From contig JAEZIJ010000169.1 of NCBI GenBank assembly GCA_023436715.1, positions 1-16,743 on the forward strand: a DNA stretch of 16,743 nt. Reading direction: 5' to 3'. Below the pieces are notes generated by a model. That model was not told where the DNA came from and did not search any database. It was given only the letters and a program-made list of their open reading frames with translations. Positions within the stretch are counted from its first letter, which is position 1. Each line of letters opens with the position of its first letter. The position numbers and the translations under genes were made by a program. This document shows, piece after piece, positions 1-7,802 of this stretch. The DNA comes from Acidobacteriota bacterium (lineage in GTDB: Bacteria; Acidobacteriota; Terriglobia; Bryobacterales; Bryobacteraceae).

Positions 1-117
1 GACCAGGTCCAACAGGACCCCTCCAACCCGAACTTCGGCACAATCTTCCCGCACCTTGTTTCAACGCAGAACATTCTGCCGCGTCAGATCCAGGTGCGGT
101 TTAAGGTCAACTGGTAG
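1..117 (+). CDS. C-terminal end of a TonB-dependent (Oar-like) outer membrane receptor, partial
   Basis: Frame 1 is open from the window edge to a TAG at 115-117 and gives 38 residues ending RQIQVRFKVNW. An aromatic C-terminal residue preceded by an alternating strand pattern (IQVRFKVNW) is typical of the last beta strand of an outer membrane barrel. The preceding PRQIQ element is characteristic of the large carboxypeptidase-regulatory/TonB-dependent receptors that are abundant in Acidobacteria. The start and nearly all of the gene lie outside the window, so the substrate cannot be judged. A hairpin terminator follows 11 bases after the stop, consistent with this being the end of a transcription unit. 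The family call rests only on this short tail; another barrel protein is possible. Confidence 0.6.
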   Translation, partial: DQVQQDPSNPNFGTIFPHLVSTQNILPRQIQVRFKVNW

Positions 118-128
118 AGAGCGTAGAG

Positions 129-158
129 TGAGAGGCGGATCTCAGTGTCCGCCTCTCA
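129..158 (+). terminator. Hairpin terminator after the TonB-dependent receptor
   Basis: A perfect 11-bp inverted repeat, TGAGAGGCGGA at 129-139 and TCCGCCTCTCA at 148-158, encloses an 8-base loop and starts 11 bases after the receptor stop codon. The stem is strong and GC-rich but no T-run follows, so it may be a weak intrinsic terminator or a 3'-end stabilising hairpin. The stretch 159-319 between it and the tmRNA shows no supportable gene. Confidence 0.6.
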
Positions 159-319
159 TAGTCCAGCCGAGCTAGCCAATCGGCTGCACATGGAGGCGTT
201 CAAGAGAGCCGATCGAGGAGAGAGGCGCCGAACCAGCTTGCGCCGAGGGTCAGAGCGCGAAAACCCGGCTTGGGGCGCCGTGCGGCTGAGTTCTTTTTCG
301 AGTAGAATAAAAGGTGAAA

Positions 320-672
320 GGGGGCGTAACGGATTCGACGGGATTGTATCTGAGGTGAAGAGGCGTGCCGGGTTCCGAGCTCCCGTAAAACGATCGGAAA
401 ACAACAACTGCCAACACGCAGTTTGCATACGCTGCCTAATTAATTAGGTAGCCGCTCCGGCTGGTGGGCCCGCCCGCCGGTTAGCGAGCGTCATCAATGC
501 GGGATAGGCGAAAGGCTCCGGTCCGAAGCCCCAAGCCGAAATCAACCGGACTAGGGTGTTGTCGCTCTTGCCGACTCTGACGGTGGCGCCCGAAATAAAC
601 GAATCGGCTACGCACGTAGGCTCCCACGTTGGACTTTCTCGGACGCGGGTTCGACTCCCGCCGCCTCCACCA
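320..672 (+). ncRNA. ssrA: tmRNA (transfer-messenger RNA, one-piece form)
   Basis: The 5' end GGGGGCGTAACGGATTCGAC is the hallmark start of bacterial tmRNA, and the 3' end carries a T-arm (GCGGG-TTCGACT-CCCGC) followed by CGCCTCC and an encoded ACCA. The 5' GGGGGCG pairs with the 3' CGCCTCC with one G-U pair, closing the alanine-type acceptor stem. The length of 353 nt is normal. An internal reading frame at 410-439 encodes the degradation tag. With SmpB, tmRNA rescues ribosomes stalled on broken mRNAs and tags the product for proteolysis. A possible -10 element TAGAAT lies at 303-308, but no convincing -35 was found. The gene converges with the giant secreted-protein gene. Boundaries follow from the acceptor stem and should be nearly exact. 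Confidence 0.97.
410..439 (+). other. tmRNA proteolysis-tag reading frame (ANTQFAYAA)
   Basis: Starting from the resume codon GCC at 410-412, the frame reads A-N-T-Q-F-A-Y-A-A and stops at TAA 437-439. It sits about 90 nt into the tmRNA, as expected. The AYAA end fits recognition by ClpXP-type proteases. I recall this as the tag of Candidatus Solibacter usitatus, which supports the taxonomic reading; that match is from memory and not from a search. Confidence 0.93.
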
Positions 673-751
673 TTCTATCTCCTTTATCTCCAATCAATTA
701 GGGCGCTCCTCGGTTCTGTGCACCTTATACGTACCCTTCGTTTCGGCAAGG

Positions 752-770
752 GCGATCGGGCCTCGATCGC
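752..770. terminator. Hairpin between convergent tmRNA and giant gene, possible bidirectional terminator
   Basis: GCGATCG at 752-758 and CGATCGC at 764-770 form a perfect 7-bp stem with a 5-base loop. It is placed 79 bases after the tmRNA 3' end and 51 bases beyond the stop codon of the opposite-strand gene, where a shared terminator would be expected. No T-run flanks it on either side, so the call is tentative. Confidence 0.35.
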
Positions 771-821
771 GCCGCCCGCGTGGACCGCTGAGCGGCACTC
801 CGATGCGAATAGACGCCGTAC

Positions 822-3800
822 TTATTGAATCAGGATCTGGAGGGTGTTCGACTCCCTGCCGTCCGCTACAACGGTCACATCTACGAGGCCCCGACCCGCC
901 AGGGAGCGCGGAAGCTCTACGTTAATCTGGTCCAGCCCGGCGAACGTCGGCTGCGCCCCCGCGAACAGAGGTGTGATGAGTGCGTCGCCGACACGAACCT
1001 GCACGCTCTCGAGCGACGACCGACCGCGTAATGCCGTGCCGTACAGTACCAGAAAGAGGTGGCTGCCCTCGGCTCCCATGTCCACCCGGACTGGCGTCAC
1101 CCGCCCGTTGACAGGATCGACCGTTGCCAATGCTTGCTCCGAGCGCGTCCCGTCCGGGCCTACCAGGAGGGCGGAGCCCGCCGGCATACCGGCCCCGGTT
1201 GAATCCGCAGAGAACAGGCCGGGGGCGGCAGCGGCGATCACCAATGTGGCTGTGACCTGCTGGCCCGCCTTGTTAGTGAGCTTCAGGGTAGCCGTGCCTG
1301 GTGTCAGGCCCGATGGAAGGAGCAGATTCACCTGACCGGGAGAGGCATAGTTCAACAGGGCCGGCTTGCCGACCCCGGTCGAGTCGGTGACCGTGACCGA
1401 GGTACCGGCCAAAGTCTGCTGGAGTTCGCCGACAGCCATCTCGGTGTCTCCGGCCATGTTCCAGCCAAACAGAGTGACCCACGCGCCTCCCGATCCTTCC
1501 CCGCGGTAGCTCCCTGCATTCACAACCGAGCCGATGCGGGGCGCCTCAACCAACAGGACGAATCTGAGAGTGGATCCCCCGCCGGGACCTGCGAGGGTGG
1601 CGGTGGCTGTGTAAGTCCCGCTCTCGAGCTTCACCGCGACGGTGCGGATTACTTCCACCCGGAGAAGATTGCTTCCAGCGCTGACAACGTTCAGCCATTC
1701 AGGCACGCGCCCTCCCGCTGAAGCCAAAGACCACGTCGCTTGTCCAGAGCCGTCGGGTACGGGCACCACGGCCGAGGAGACGTCCAGGTTTCCACCGCGG
1801 ATCGAGAACACCCATGTGGTAGCCGGAGCCGGCGGGAGGGGCCGGAACGTCGCGACGGCTACCTGGTTCCCGGAAATGGTTAACCACTGGATCGGGTTCG
1901 TTCCGGCGACGTCGCCCTTGAAAGCCACGAACTCGAAACCGCTTGCCGGGACCGCGCGCACCTGCACAACGGTGCCGGGCGTATAGCCGCCGTCGGCCGC
2001 CGCCGGCGTGACGAGGACCGAGCCCCCGTAGGACGGGCTGGCACTCACGGTCAAGGACGGGCGGATAACAGTCTGCGTCACTTGGAAAGACTGCGTCACC
2101 TCGGCAGCCGGTTCGAATGCGGAGTTGCCGGCCTGTGATGCGACGACGGTCACGGCACCGACGCCGCTTATCCGCATCCGGTTGCCTTCGATGCTTGCCG
2201 GCCCGGATGCGATTCGGAACGCGACCGGCAGACCCGAGGTCGCCGTCGCCCAAAGCTCGAAGGGCACATCACCTTCCAAGTGGTTCCCAATAGGAGCGAA
2301 AGCGATGCTCTGCTGCGCTCTCCGTACAACCAGCCTTCGCGCACTCGCTACGCCTTGGAACCCGGGACCGAGCGGCGTGAATGTCACCCTGAGAATGTGC
2401 TCTCCGGGCGCGAGAATGGCGCCGGGAGCCGGATCGTAGAAGAAAGCGCCTTCCACGTCGGCCACGGCATTGAGCTGGGCGCCCGAAAGCGGCGTGCCAT
2501 AGACGATTGGGGCCGGTTCCAGCCAGACGATGTTAGCCTCACCGCTCAGCACCGAGACGCGGATCTCGACGGCCGGGGCGGGTTCATAGCGATCATCGCC
2601 GCCCTGTGTGAGCGTGATCGTAATCACGCCCACGCCGCCGATCGTGACCACATTACCGGAAAGGCTGGCTGGTCCAGAGACCGCGAGCGCGACCGGCAGT
2701 CCCGAACTAGCATGAGCGGAAACGGCGAACGGCGGCGCGTCGAACCGCATGTCCGGAATCGCCGGGGCGGAGATCTGTTGTTTTGCGCGAGCTACGTTGA
2801 ACTGCCGTAGGACATCAACGGCGGGCCTGAAGTTCGCGTTGCCCTCCTGCACCGCCCGTAAAACCACCGTACCCGCCCGAGTAAACGTGACCTGCCCGGA
2901 GTGGATGACTGCCGGCCCGGATACGACAGTGATCGTCACCGGAAGTCCTGAACTTGCCGAAGCGCTCGGCGTTAGCGTCGCTCCAAAGACCTGGTCGGCA
3001 ATGGCCTGGAACGTGATCGTCTGATCGGCAAGGGTGATCAAGAAGGTTCGCGTCACAGCCGCGGCCGCTTCGTAGTTGGCGTTGCCCGGCTGAGAGGCCA
3101 CAACCGAGCACTGGCCCGCCCCGGTGAGTGACAGCGCAGTCGTACCTTCGAGGCGGCACGCGCCCGAGACCGTGGACTGCAGGATCAGCCCTGAACTTGC
3201 CGAAGCGTTGAGGACTATGGACGGGCCGCCGTACACCACGTCGGCCATCGGCGGGAACGTTATCGTCTGCGTCGCCTTGGCGATGGCGAAAGACTGTCTC
3301 ACGTCGGGGGCACCTTCGTAGGTGGCGTTGCCCGCTTGAGAGGCCGTGATGGTGCAGGTGCCGACCCCGGTAACGGCAACGCTCGACCCGGTGATCGTGC
3401 AGTCTCCCGAAGCCGAGAACGAGACGGGCAAGCCAGAGGTCGCGGTGGCGCTGACCGCGAACGGCGCGCTGCTATACGTTCTGCCGGCGATTGGCCCGAA
3501 ATCAATGGATTGACCCAGTTTTGCTATTGCGAACGTGCGCGCGACTTCAGCGGCCGGCGCATAGGTACCGTCGCCCGGCTGCGAAGCCGTTATCGTGCAG
3601 GCGCCCGCACCCGTAATCGTCACTTGCGCGCCGGTGGCGGTGCAATTCCCCGCGGCCGCGAGTTGCACGGCCAGACCCGAACTGGACGATACCGCGACCA
3701 TGAACGGCGCGTCGCTGACAGTCTTGTCCGCTATCGCCGCGAACGTGATCGTCTGCGGCAACTTGGTGATCTCAAACGACCGCAACACGCTTGCCGCCGC

Positions 3801-6800
3801 GCTGTAGTTCGAATCTCCCGGTTGCGACGCAGTAATCTGGCAGGTGCCCGCACCCACGATCGTCAGGGTGTTTCCGGACAGGTTGCATGGGCCCGCCGCT
3901 TCGAATTGTACTGGCAGACCCGAACTTGCCGTACCTGTGAGCGCGAACGGAGCGTCCGTGACCTGCCGTCCCGGCAAGGGAGCGAACGTGATCGTTTGCG
4001 CCGCCTTCGCAATCGCAAACGTGCGCTGCACGGCAGGCGCCGCGTTCCAGTTTCCGTCGCCTGTCTGGGCAGCCGTAATCTCGCAAGTGCCCGCCCCGGT
4101 TATCGATACCGTCGCTGCGGAAACCGAACATTGCCCGACGGCCGCGAACGTTACCGGGAGACCCGAAGTCGCCGTCGCGGCAATGACGAATTGAGGATCG
4201 CCGAAAGTCTTGTCGTCAAGTGACGCGAAGGTGATTGTCTGTTCTTTCTTCGCGATGGTGAACGTGCGGGCAACCTCAGGCGCGGCGTTCCAATCCGCGT
4301 TGCCCGACTGGTTTGCCCTGATCGTGCACGATCCTACTGCCAATATGGTAACGGTCGACCCCAAAATCGAACACTGCCCGGTTGCGGTGAACGCCACCGG
4401 CAGCCCGGAGTTAGTGCTCGCCGAAACCGCAAATGGCGGATCTGCCGGCATCTTGTCGCTGAGAGTTCCGAAAGTAATGCTCTGGTCGCCTTTGGCGATT
4501 GAGAAGGCCTGTTGTACTGCTGGAGCCGCGGCCCAGACCCCGTCGCCCGCCTGGTTCGCCGTGATTGTGCATGTCCCGGCTCCCGTAATTGTGACGGTCG
4601 AACCTGCGACCGTGCACTTCCCGCTGGCGGTAAACGAAATCGGCAGTCCCGACGTTGCCGTTGCGGAAACGGTGAACGCCCCGGTTCCATATACCCTGTC
4701 AGGCAAAGTGTCGAACGAGATCGTCTGGACCTTCAGGAAATTCGCCGTCAGGTTCCGGGGAGCCGACATCGTTACCTGCGCCGGGTTCATGGAACTCAGG
4801 GGGCCGGCGTAACTGCCGAACACGAAACCTCCGGCCGCGTTCGCTGTAAGCGAAACGACGGTGCCCTGGTTGAAGAAAACATCGTCCTCGGGTGCCGGAG
4901 ACAGCGATACAGTTCCGCTCAGAGCCGGCGAGATGTTCACCGTGAGCGCGTGCTGGGTCTGGAAAGTCGCGGTGTAGGCGGCGGTCGAAACACAACCAGG
5001 CACCGTGATCGAGTGGGTCATTGCGCCGCCGTCCGACCAGCTCAGAAACTTGTGGCGGGTATCCACGCCACCTTGTATTGCCGTGGTGCCGACAGTGTGC
5101 TGCGTGCCGCTCTCCAGGCTCAACGTCGTCGGCGTGGTATACGGCGTTCCGTCCACGGTCACGGTCCGGCCAGCAGGCAAGGACGTGAAAGTCAAGGCCA
5201 CGATATTCGGTACGCGGCGGATGCGGTTGTTGCCCGAATCGGCAATGTAGATGTGGCACTGCGAATCGTACGTGACGCCCTGAGGGTCCGCGAGTTCCGC
5301 GGATGTGGCCGGCCCTCCGTCTCCCAGGAAGCCGCGCGTTCCCGTGCCGGCGACGCGCGTTCCCGTGCCTCCGGACGCTTTGTATATGCCGCTCGAATCG
5401 GTGTACAGGACCCATCCCGAGTCGCTGACGGCCGAACTCCAGATCGTGCCGGCAGTAGTCGCCAATTGACTGTTGGATGGCGCCACCTGCCGGACGATGC
5501 TGGCACCGCCCAGGCTTCCGTGCGTTGCCACAACTTGGCCGGTGGTAGGACTCGACCCGATACCCCACGGAGCGAGCATCACAGACTGTTCTCCGGTACC
5601 GTACACCGTCCAAATGGTTCCCCCGACCGTGAATGCGCGGACTCTGTTATGCCCTCCGTCGCTGATATACACGGTTCCGGCGTTGTTTATGGCGATTCCG
5701 TTAATGAACTGGAACTGAGCGTTCAAAGACGGACCGCCGTCTCCGTTCGGGAGATAGGCCGAGCCGGTGTTGCCGTCGCCCGCCACTGGAGTCATGTTCT
5801 CGACGCCGGGTTTGAAGCGCCATACCCGGTTGTTGGTTTCCGCTATGTAAACGTAATCGCCGGGCCCGACTGCGATGTCATTGATGGAGATGCCTGTGGA
5901 GGTCGGAGCGGCGCCGGGAGTTGGAGGCCCGTATTGGCCGGCCATGCCGGCAACGGTCGTGATCAGACCGGACGCCTTGTCGACCTTGCGGATGACGTTG
6001 TTGCCCACGTCCGCGATGTACATGTTGCCGGCACTGTCGAACGCGACTTTTCTCGGACTGTTCAGGTATGCGGCCAGCGCGTCGCCGTCGTCGCCGCCAT
6101 ATGTCACGAGCGTCCCGCTGGCGAACTCTTCGATGGCGCCCCCGTCCTGAAAACGCCGGATCCCGGCCTCCGGAAACGAGGAGCTCAGGTAGATCCAACC
6201 GCCGTAGTTCGAGATGCTGTTTGTGTATGCAAGTGCGGCACTGGTAGCTGCGCCGCCGTCCCCGGCGGGCGAGGACCCATCGCCGCCGCTTCCGGCCACG
6301 CTGACGACTGTGCCCGTGCCGTCCTGGTTGAACCTGCCAATGCGATATCCGGAGGCAGCGAAGTAGACGTAAGGTCCGACGGCTTCAATGTCGTTGATCG
6401 TGCCCAAGGCCAGCGCGCCCGGCGCCGTTGGGGTTCCGTCCCACGTACCCGAGTTGCCGTTGCCCGCCGCACTCGAGATGTTCCCGACGGTCCCGCCCGC
6501 GACCGAAAACGTACGGATTTGCCGGTAAGCGGCGACGTACACGGTGGAGTTCGCCCCGACGGTGATCGCGCGCAGCTGCCGAAAAGTTGCTGAGGTTGCA
6601 ACTCCCCCGTCTCCCGCCTCCGCACTGCACGTCCCATTGCCCGCGACGGTTGAGATCGTGCCACCCAGAATCTTGCGCACCCGGCAGCTCCCTGTGTGCT
6701 CGGCAACGAACAACGCTCCGGTGGCTGGATCGAGCGCTACGTCGGTCGGGTAGCTCAATTGCGCTGAAGCTGCGACTCCTTCGCCACTATAGCCCGCGGT

Positions 6801-7229
6801 GCCCGTACCGGCTACCGTGGTGATGGTACCGGTGAGTGCGTCCACGTGTCGCACGCGGTGGTTGCTGCTATCGGCAATGTAGACGTTCCCGGCTGGGTCA
6901 ACCGCAACCCCGCTCGGTCCGTTCAACTTAGCACCGACAGCCAGCCGGTTGTCACCGTTGTAGCCGCCCTGAGACGCGCCGGCGAAGACGCTCACCGACC
7001 CGGCTGGGGTTATCTTCAGAACGTAATTACGATCGCAGACGAAGGCGTTCCCGGAGGCGTCGAATGCCGATCTCCCCGGTTGGACGATGGTGAGGGGAGG
7101 GTCGGTGCCCACAACTGTGGTGATAGCTGGCTCCTGTGCGAGTGCAGCTGTAGCAAGGATGAGCACCGACAGGTAGCGATTCGGAAGAGTGCGTACAGGG
7201 ACGCCAAAAACTGCGTGAACGGGAGCCAT
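822..7229 (-). CDS. Giant secreted NHL-repeat / Ig-like repeat protein with Solibacter-type C-terminal domain
   Basis: The protein has about 2,135 residues. I chose the ATG at 7227-7229 because AAGGA lies 6 bases upstream and the protein then begins with a Sec signal peptide (basic RTLPNRY, hydrophobic LSVLILATAALA, cleavage near ALA-QE); a TTG at 7269-7271 would add 14 residues and has no such support. Domains in order: NHL-type beta-propeller repeats (about 35-680; VAVDPAGNVYIADSSNHRVR and relatives, with TTVAGTG spacers); InlB-type divergent repeats (about 690-830); ten 80-residue SGLP-type Ig-like repeats interrupted by one MBG-like domain (834-1719); another InlB-type repeat; and a Solibacter C-terminal domain (about 1897-2135; VVNAGSYRGEG, LNYASPGQVNLLLP, PGLFSADSTGAG), which I assign to TIGR03437 by eye. 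It is presumably exported and extracellular or surface-bound, perhaps in adhesion or glycan binding. No catalytic domain is evident. Confidence 0.93.
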   Translation of the reverse strand: MAPVHAVFGVPVRTLPNRYLSVLILATAALAQEPAITTVVGTDPPLTIVQPGRSAFDASGNAFVCDRNYVLKITPAGSVSVFAGASQGGYNGDNRLAVGAKLNGPSGVAVDPAGNVYIADSSNHRVRHVDALTGTITTVAGTGTAGYSGEGVAASAQLSYPTDVALDPATGALFVAEHTGSCRVRKILGGTISTVAGNGTCSAEAGDGGVATSATFRQLRAITVGANSTVYVAAYRQIRTFSVAGGTVGNISSAAGNGNSGTWDGTPTAPGALALGTINDIEAVGPYVYFAASGYRIGRFNQDGTGTVVSVAGSGGDGSSPAGDGGAATSAALAYTNSISNYGGWIYLSSSFPEAGIRRFQDGGAIEEFASGTLVTYGGDDGDALAAYLNSPRKVAFDSAGNMYIADVGNNVIRKVDKASGLITTVAGMAGQYGPPTPGAAPTSTGISINDIAVGPGDYVYIAETNNRVWRFKPGVENMTPVAGDGNTGSAYLPNGDGGPSLNAQFQFINGIAINNAGTVYISDGGHNRVRAFTVGGTIWTVYGTGEQSVMLAPWGIGSSPTTGQVVATHGSLGGASIVRQVAPSNSQLATTAGTIWSSAVSDSGWVLYTDSSGIYKASGGTGTRVAGTGTRGFLGDGGPATSAELADPQGVTYDSQCHIYIADSGNNRIRRVPNIVALTFTSLPAGRTVTVDGTPYTTPTTLSLESGTQHTVGTTAIQGGVDTRHKFLSWSDGGAMTHSITVPGCVSTAAYTATFQTQHALTVNISPALSGTVSLSPAPEDDVFFNQGTVVSLTANAAGGFVFGSYAGPLSSMNPAQVTMSAPRNLTANFLKVQTISFDTLPDRVYGTGAFTVSATATSGLPISFTASGKCTVAGSTVTITGAGTCTITANQAGDGVWAAAPAVQQAFSIAKGDQSITFGTLSDKMPADPPFAVSASTNSGLPVAFTATGQCSILGSTVTILAVGSCTIRANQSGNADWNAAPEVARTFTIAKKEQTITFASLDDKTFGDPQFVIAATATSGLPVTFAAVGQCSVSAATVSITGAGTCEITAAQTGDGNWNAAPAVQRTFAIAKAAQTITFAPLPGRQVTDAPFALTGTASSGLPVQFEAAGPCNLSGNTLTIVGAGTCQITASQPGDSNYSAAASVLRSFEITKLPQTITFAAIADKTVSDAPFMVAVSSSSGLAVQLAAAGNCTATGAQVTITGAGACTITASQPGDGTYAPAAEVARTFAIAKLGQSIDFGPIAGRTYSSAPFAVSATATSGLPVSFSASGDCTITGSSVAVTGVGTCTITASQAGNATYEGAPDVRQSFAIAKATQTITFPPMADVVYGGPSIVLNASASSGLILQSTVSGACRLEGTTALSLTGAGQCSVVASQPGNANYEAAAAVTRTFLITLADQTITFQAIADQVFGATLTPSASASSGLPVTITVVSGPAVIHSGQVTFTRAGTVVLRAVQEGNANFRPAVDVLRQFNVARAKQQISAPAIPDMRFDAPPFAVSAHASSGLPVALAVSGPASLSGNVVTIGGVGVITITLTQGGDDRYEPAPAVEIRVSVLSGEANIVWLEPAPIVYGTPLSGAQLNAVADVEGAFFYDPAPGAILAPGEHILRVTFTPLGPGFQGVASARRLVVRRAQQSIAFAPIGNHLEGDVPFELWATATSGLPVAFRIASGPASIEGNRMRISGVGAVTVVASQAGNSAFEPAAEVTQSFQVTQTVIRPSLTVSASPSYGGSVLVTPAAADGGYTPGTVVQVRAVPASGFEFVAFKGDVAGTNPIQWLTISGNQVAVATFRPLPPAPATTWVFSIRGGNLDVSSAVVPVPDGSGQATWSLASAGGRVPEWLNVVSAGSNLLRVEVIRTVAVKLESGTYTATATLAGPGGGSTLRFVLLVEAPRIGSVVNAGSYRGEGSGGAWVTLFGWNMAGDTEMAVGELQQTLAGTSVTVTDSTGVGKPALLNYASPGQVNLLLPSGLTPGTATLKLTNKAGQQVTATLVIAAAAPGLFSADSTGAGMPAGSALLVGPDGTRSEQALATVDPVNGRVTPVRVDMGAEGSHLFLVLYGTALRGRSSLESVQVRVGDALITPLFAGAQPTFAGLDQINVELPRSLAGRGLVDVTVVADGRESNTLQILIQ
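2073..4730 (-). repeat. Coding tandem array of ten Ig-like (SGLP) repeats, period about 243 bp
   Basis: Within the giant gene, units of about 81 codons recur from near 4730 down to 2073. Each follows the pattern Q(T/S)I(T/S)F..., then ATATSGLPV, then G-x-C or SGPA, then TITGAG, then QxGDxxW/Y, then APAVQRTFxIAK. Unit starts that I located directly are near 4730, 3276, 3026, 2783 and 2315. A different MBG-like domain (IVWLEPAPIVYGTPLS) occupies about 2316-2540. The repeats are diverged at DNA level, so this is an old protein-level array rather than a recent DNA expansion. Confidence 0.9.
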
Positions 7230-7355
7230 TCTGATTCCTTGGGCGTAGGGTGCGGCTGAGTTTTCGACCAACGGTAGCGATCAGGATTTCTGGCAGTTTC
7301 GGTTTGGGAGCAAGAGCTACTTTGCCAGTATGAGACCCATTGATCTGCAATTTGG

Positions 7356-7364
7356 ATTATAGCA
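7356..7364 (-). promoter_or_regulatory. Extended -10 promoter element for the giant secreted-protein gene
   Basis: On the - strand the sequence reads TGCTATAAT, an exact extended -10 (TGnTATAAT). It predicts a start near 7349 and a leader of about 120 nt before the ATG at 7229. No good -35 hexamer is present at the usual distance, which is tolerated for extended -10 promoters. The surrounding DNA is noticeably AT-richer than the genes. Confidence 0.55.
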
Positions 7365-7475
7365 GTAAATCCCATGTTTTCATTTAGATTTCCCATGCCT
7401 GACGGTTTATGTGTCAGCGGTAGAGCTACTAGGAAATCAACCCCACCTGTGTCCTAAGAGGGACCCCGCGTTTGC

Positions 7476-7663
7476 GACCGCGTGGCAGCCGACAAGGCTT
7501 ACCAGAACGCCCAGAAGCACTTCGACAGGCAGAACGCCCGCATTGAGCACGACAAGGCACGGACCTCCTGTCCGACCATACAGAGCTTTTCAAGCGGTTC
7601 AGTGACAACCCGTCGTTCCGGAAGTGGCTGGCGGACACGGTGTTTTCGTCCACATACGAGGCT
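7476..7663 (+). pseudogene. Frameshifted C-terminal remnant of a type I restriction enzyme R subunit (HsdR-like)
   Basis: One frame (to 7559) reads DRVAADKAYQNAQKHFDRQN followed by ARIEHDKA. After two extra bases, a second frame from 7562 reads DLLSDHTELFKRFSDNPSFR followed by KWLADTVFSSTYEA. Together these resemble the extreme C-terminus of HsdR-type restriction subunits, where a short helix (about six residues) normally joins HDKA to the TELFK segment. This implies a small deletion of roughly 16 bases that broke the frame. The remainder of the gene, over 900 codons in the family, is absent, and no hsdM or hsdS lies nearby. The family assignment is from remembered motifs. The fragment is certainly not a working gene. 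Confidence 0.55.
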
Positions 7664-7746
7664 GTCGGAAACAGTTCGTGTTTCCCGTCGCGGCCAGCTT
7701 CATTGAGTGGAATACATCGCCGTTGCAGCGTGCAGAAAGAAGGGGA

Positions 7747-7782
7747 GGCGGCCTGAAAGGCCGCCGCAGGCTGAGAGCCTGC
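7747..7782. repeat. Double-hairpin intergenic palindromic repeat (REP-like), also a likely terminator for copD
   Basis: Two abutting stem-loops are present: GGCGGCC/GGCCGCC (7747-7753 and 7759-7765, loop TGAAA) and GCAGGCT/AGCCTGC (7766-7772 and 7776-7782, loop GAG). Both cores share the pattern CTGARAG. The pair starts 21 bases beyond the copD stop. Read on the - strand, the left hairpin is followed by a pyrimidine-rich tract, TCCCCTTCTTTCT, so it could end copCD transcripts. The compact palindromic form resembles bacterial REP-type mobile intergenic repeats; copy number cannot be judged from this window. Confidence 0.6.
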
Positions 7783-7802
7783 CCCACAAATTAAGTAGCC
7801 CC

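Larger units (their letters stand above)
7230..7802. other. Spacer between copD and the giant gene
   Basis: This 573-base stretch has no intact gene. It holds the 5' leader and promoter of the giant gene on the - strand, a decayed restriction-subunit fragment on the + strand (7476-7663), and a double-hairpin repeat next to the copD stop (7747-7782). The open frames here overlap each other and show no family signature apart from that fragment. Confidence 0.7.

Noticed and set aside
145..447. A 100-codon + strand frame before and across the tmRNA start
   Set aside because: It overlaps the tmRNA body and the terminator hairpin, and has no recognisable protein features or ribosome-binding site.
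640..672. tmRNA 3' end as an integration (att) site of a genomic island
   Set aside because: The 3' end is a common integration site, but no second copy of the end sequence and no integrase are seen in the window.
2073..4730. CRISPR-like or recent DNA tandem repeat
   Set aside because: The periodicity of about 243 bp is in frame and conserved at protein level with diverged DNA; there are no short identical repeats with unique spacers.
4512..6593. A 693-codon open frame on the + strand
   Set aside because: It lies entirely antisense to the giant repeat protein, whose frame has clear domains, and its product is Arg-rich with no family motif. It is an effect of high GC content and the repetitive opposite strand.
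7230..7271. Upstream TTG start extending the giant gene by 14 codons
   Set aside because: The internal ATG at 7229 has AAGGA at ideal spacing and puts the signal peptide at the N-terminus.
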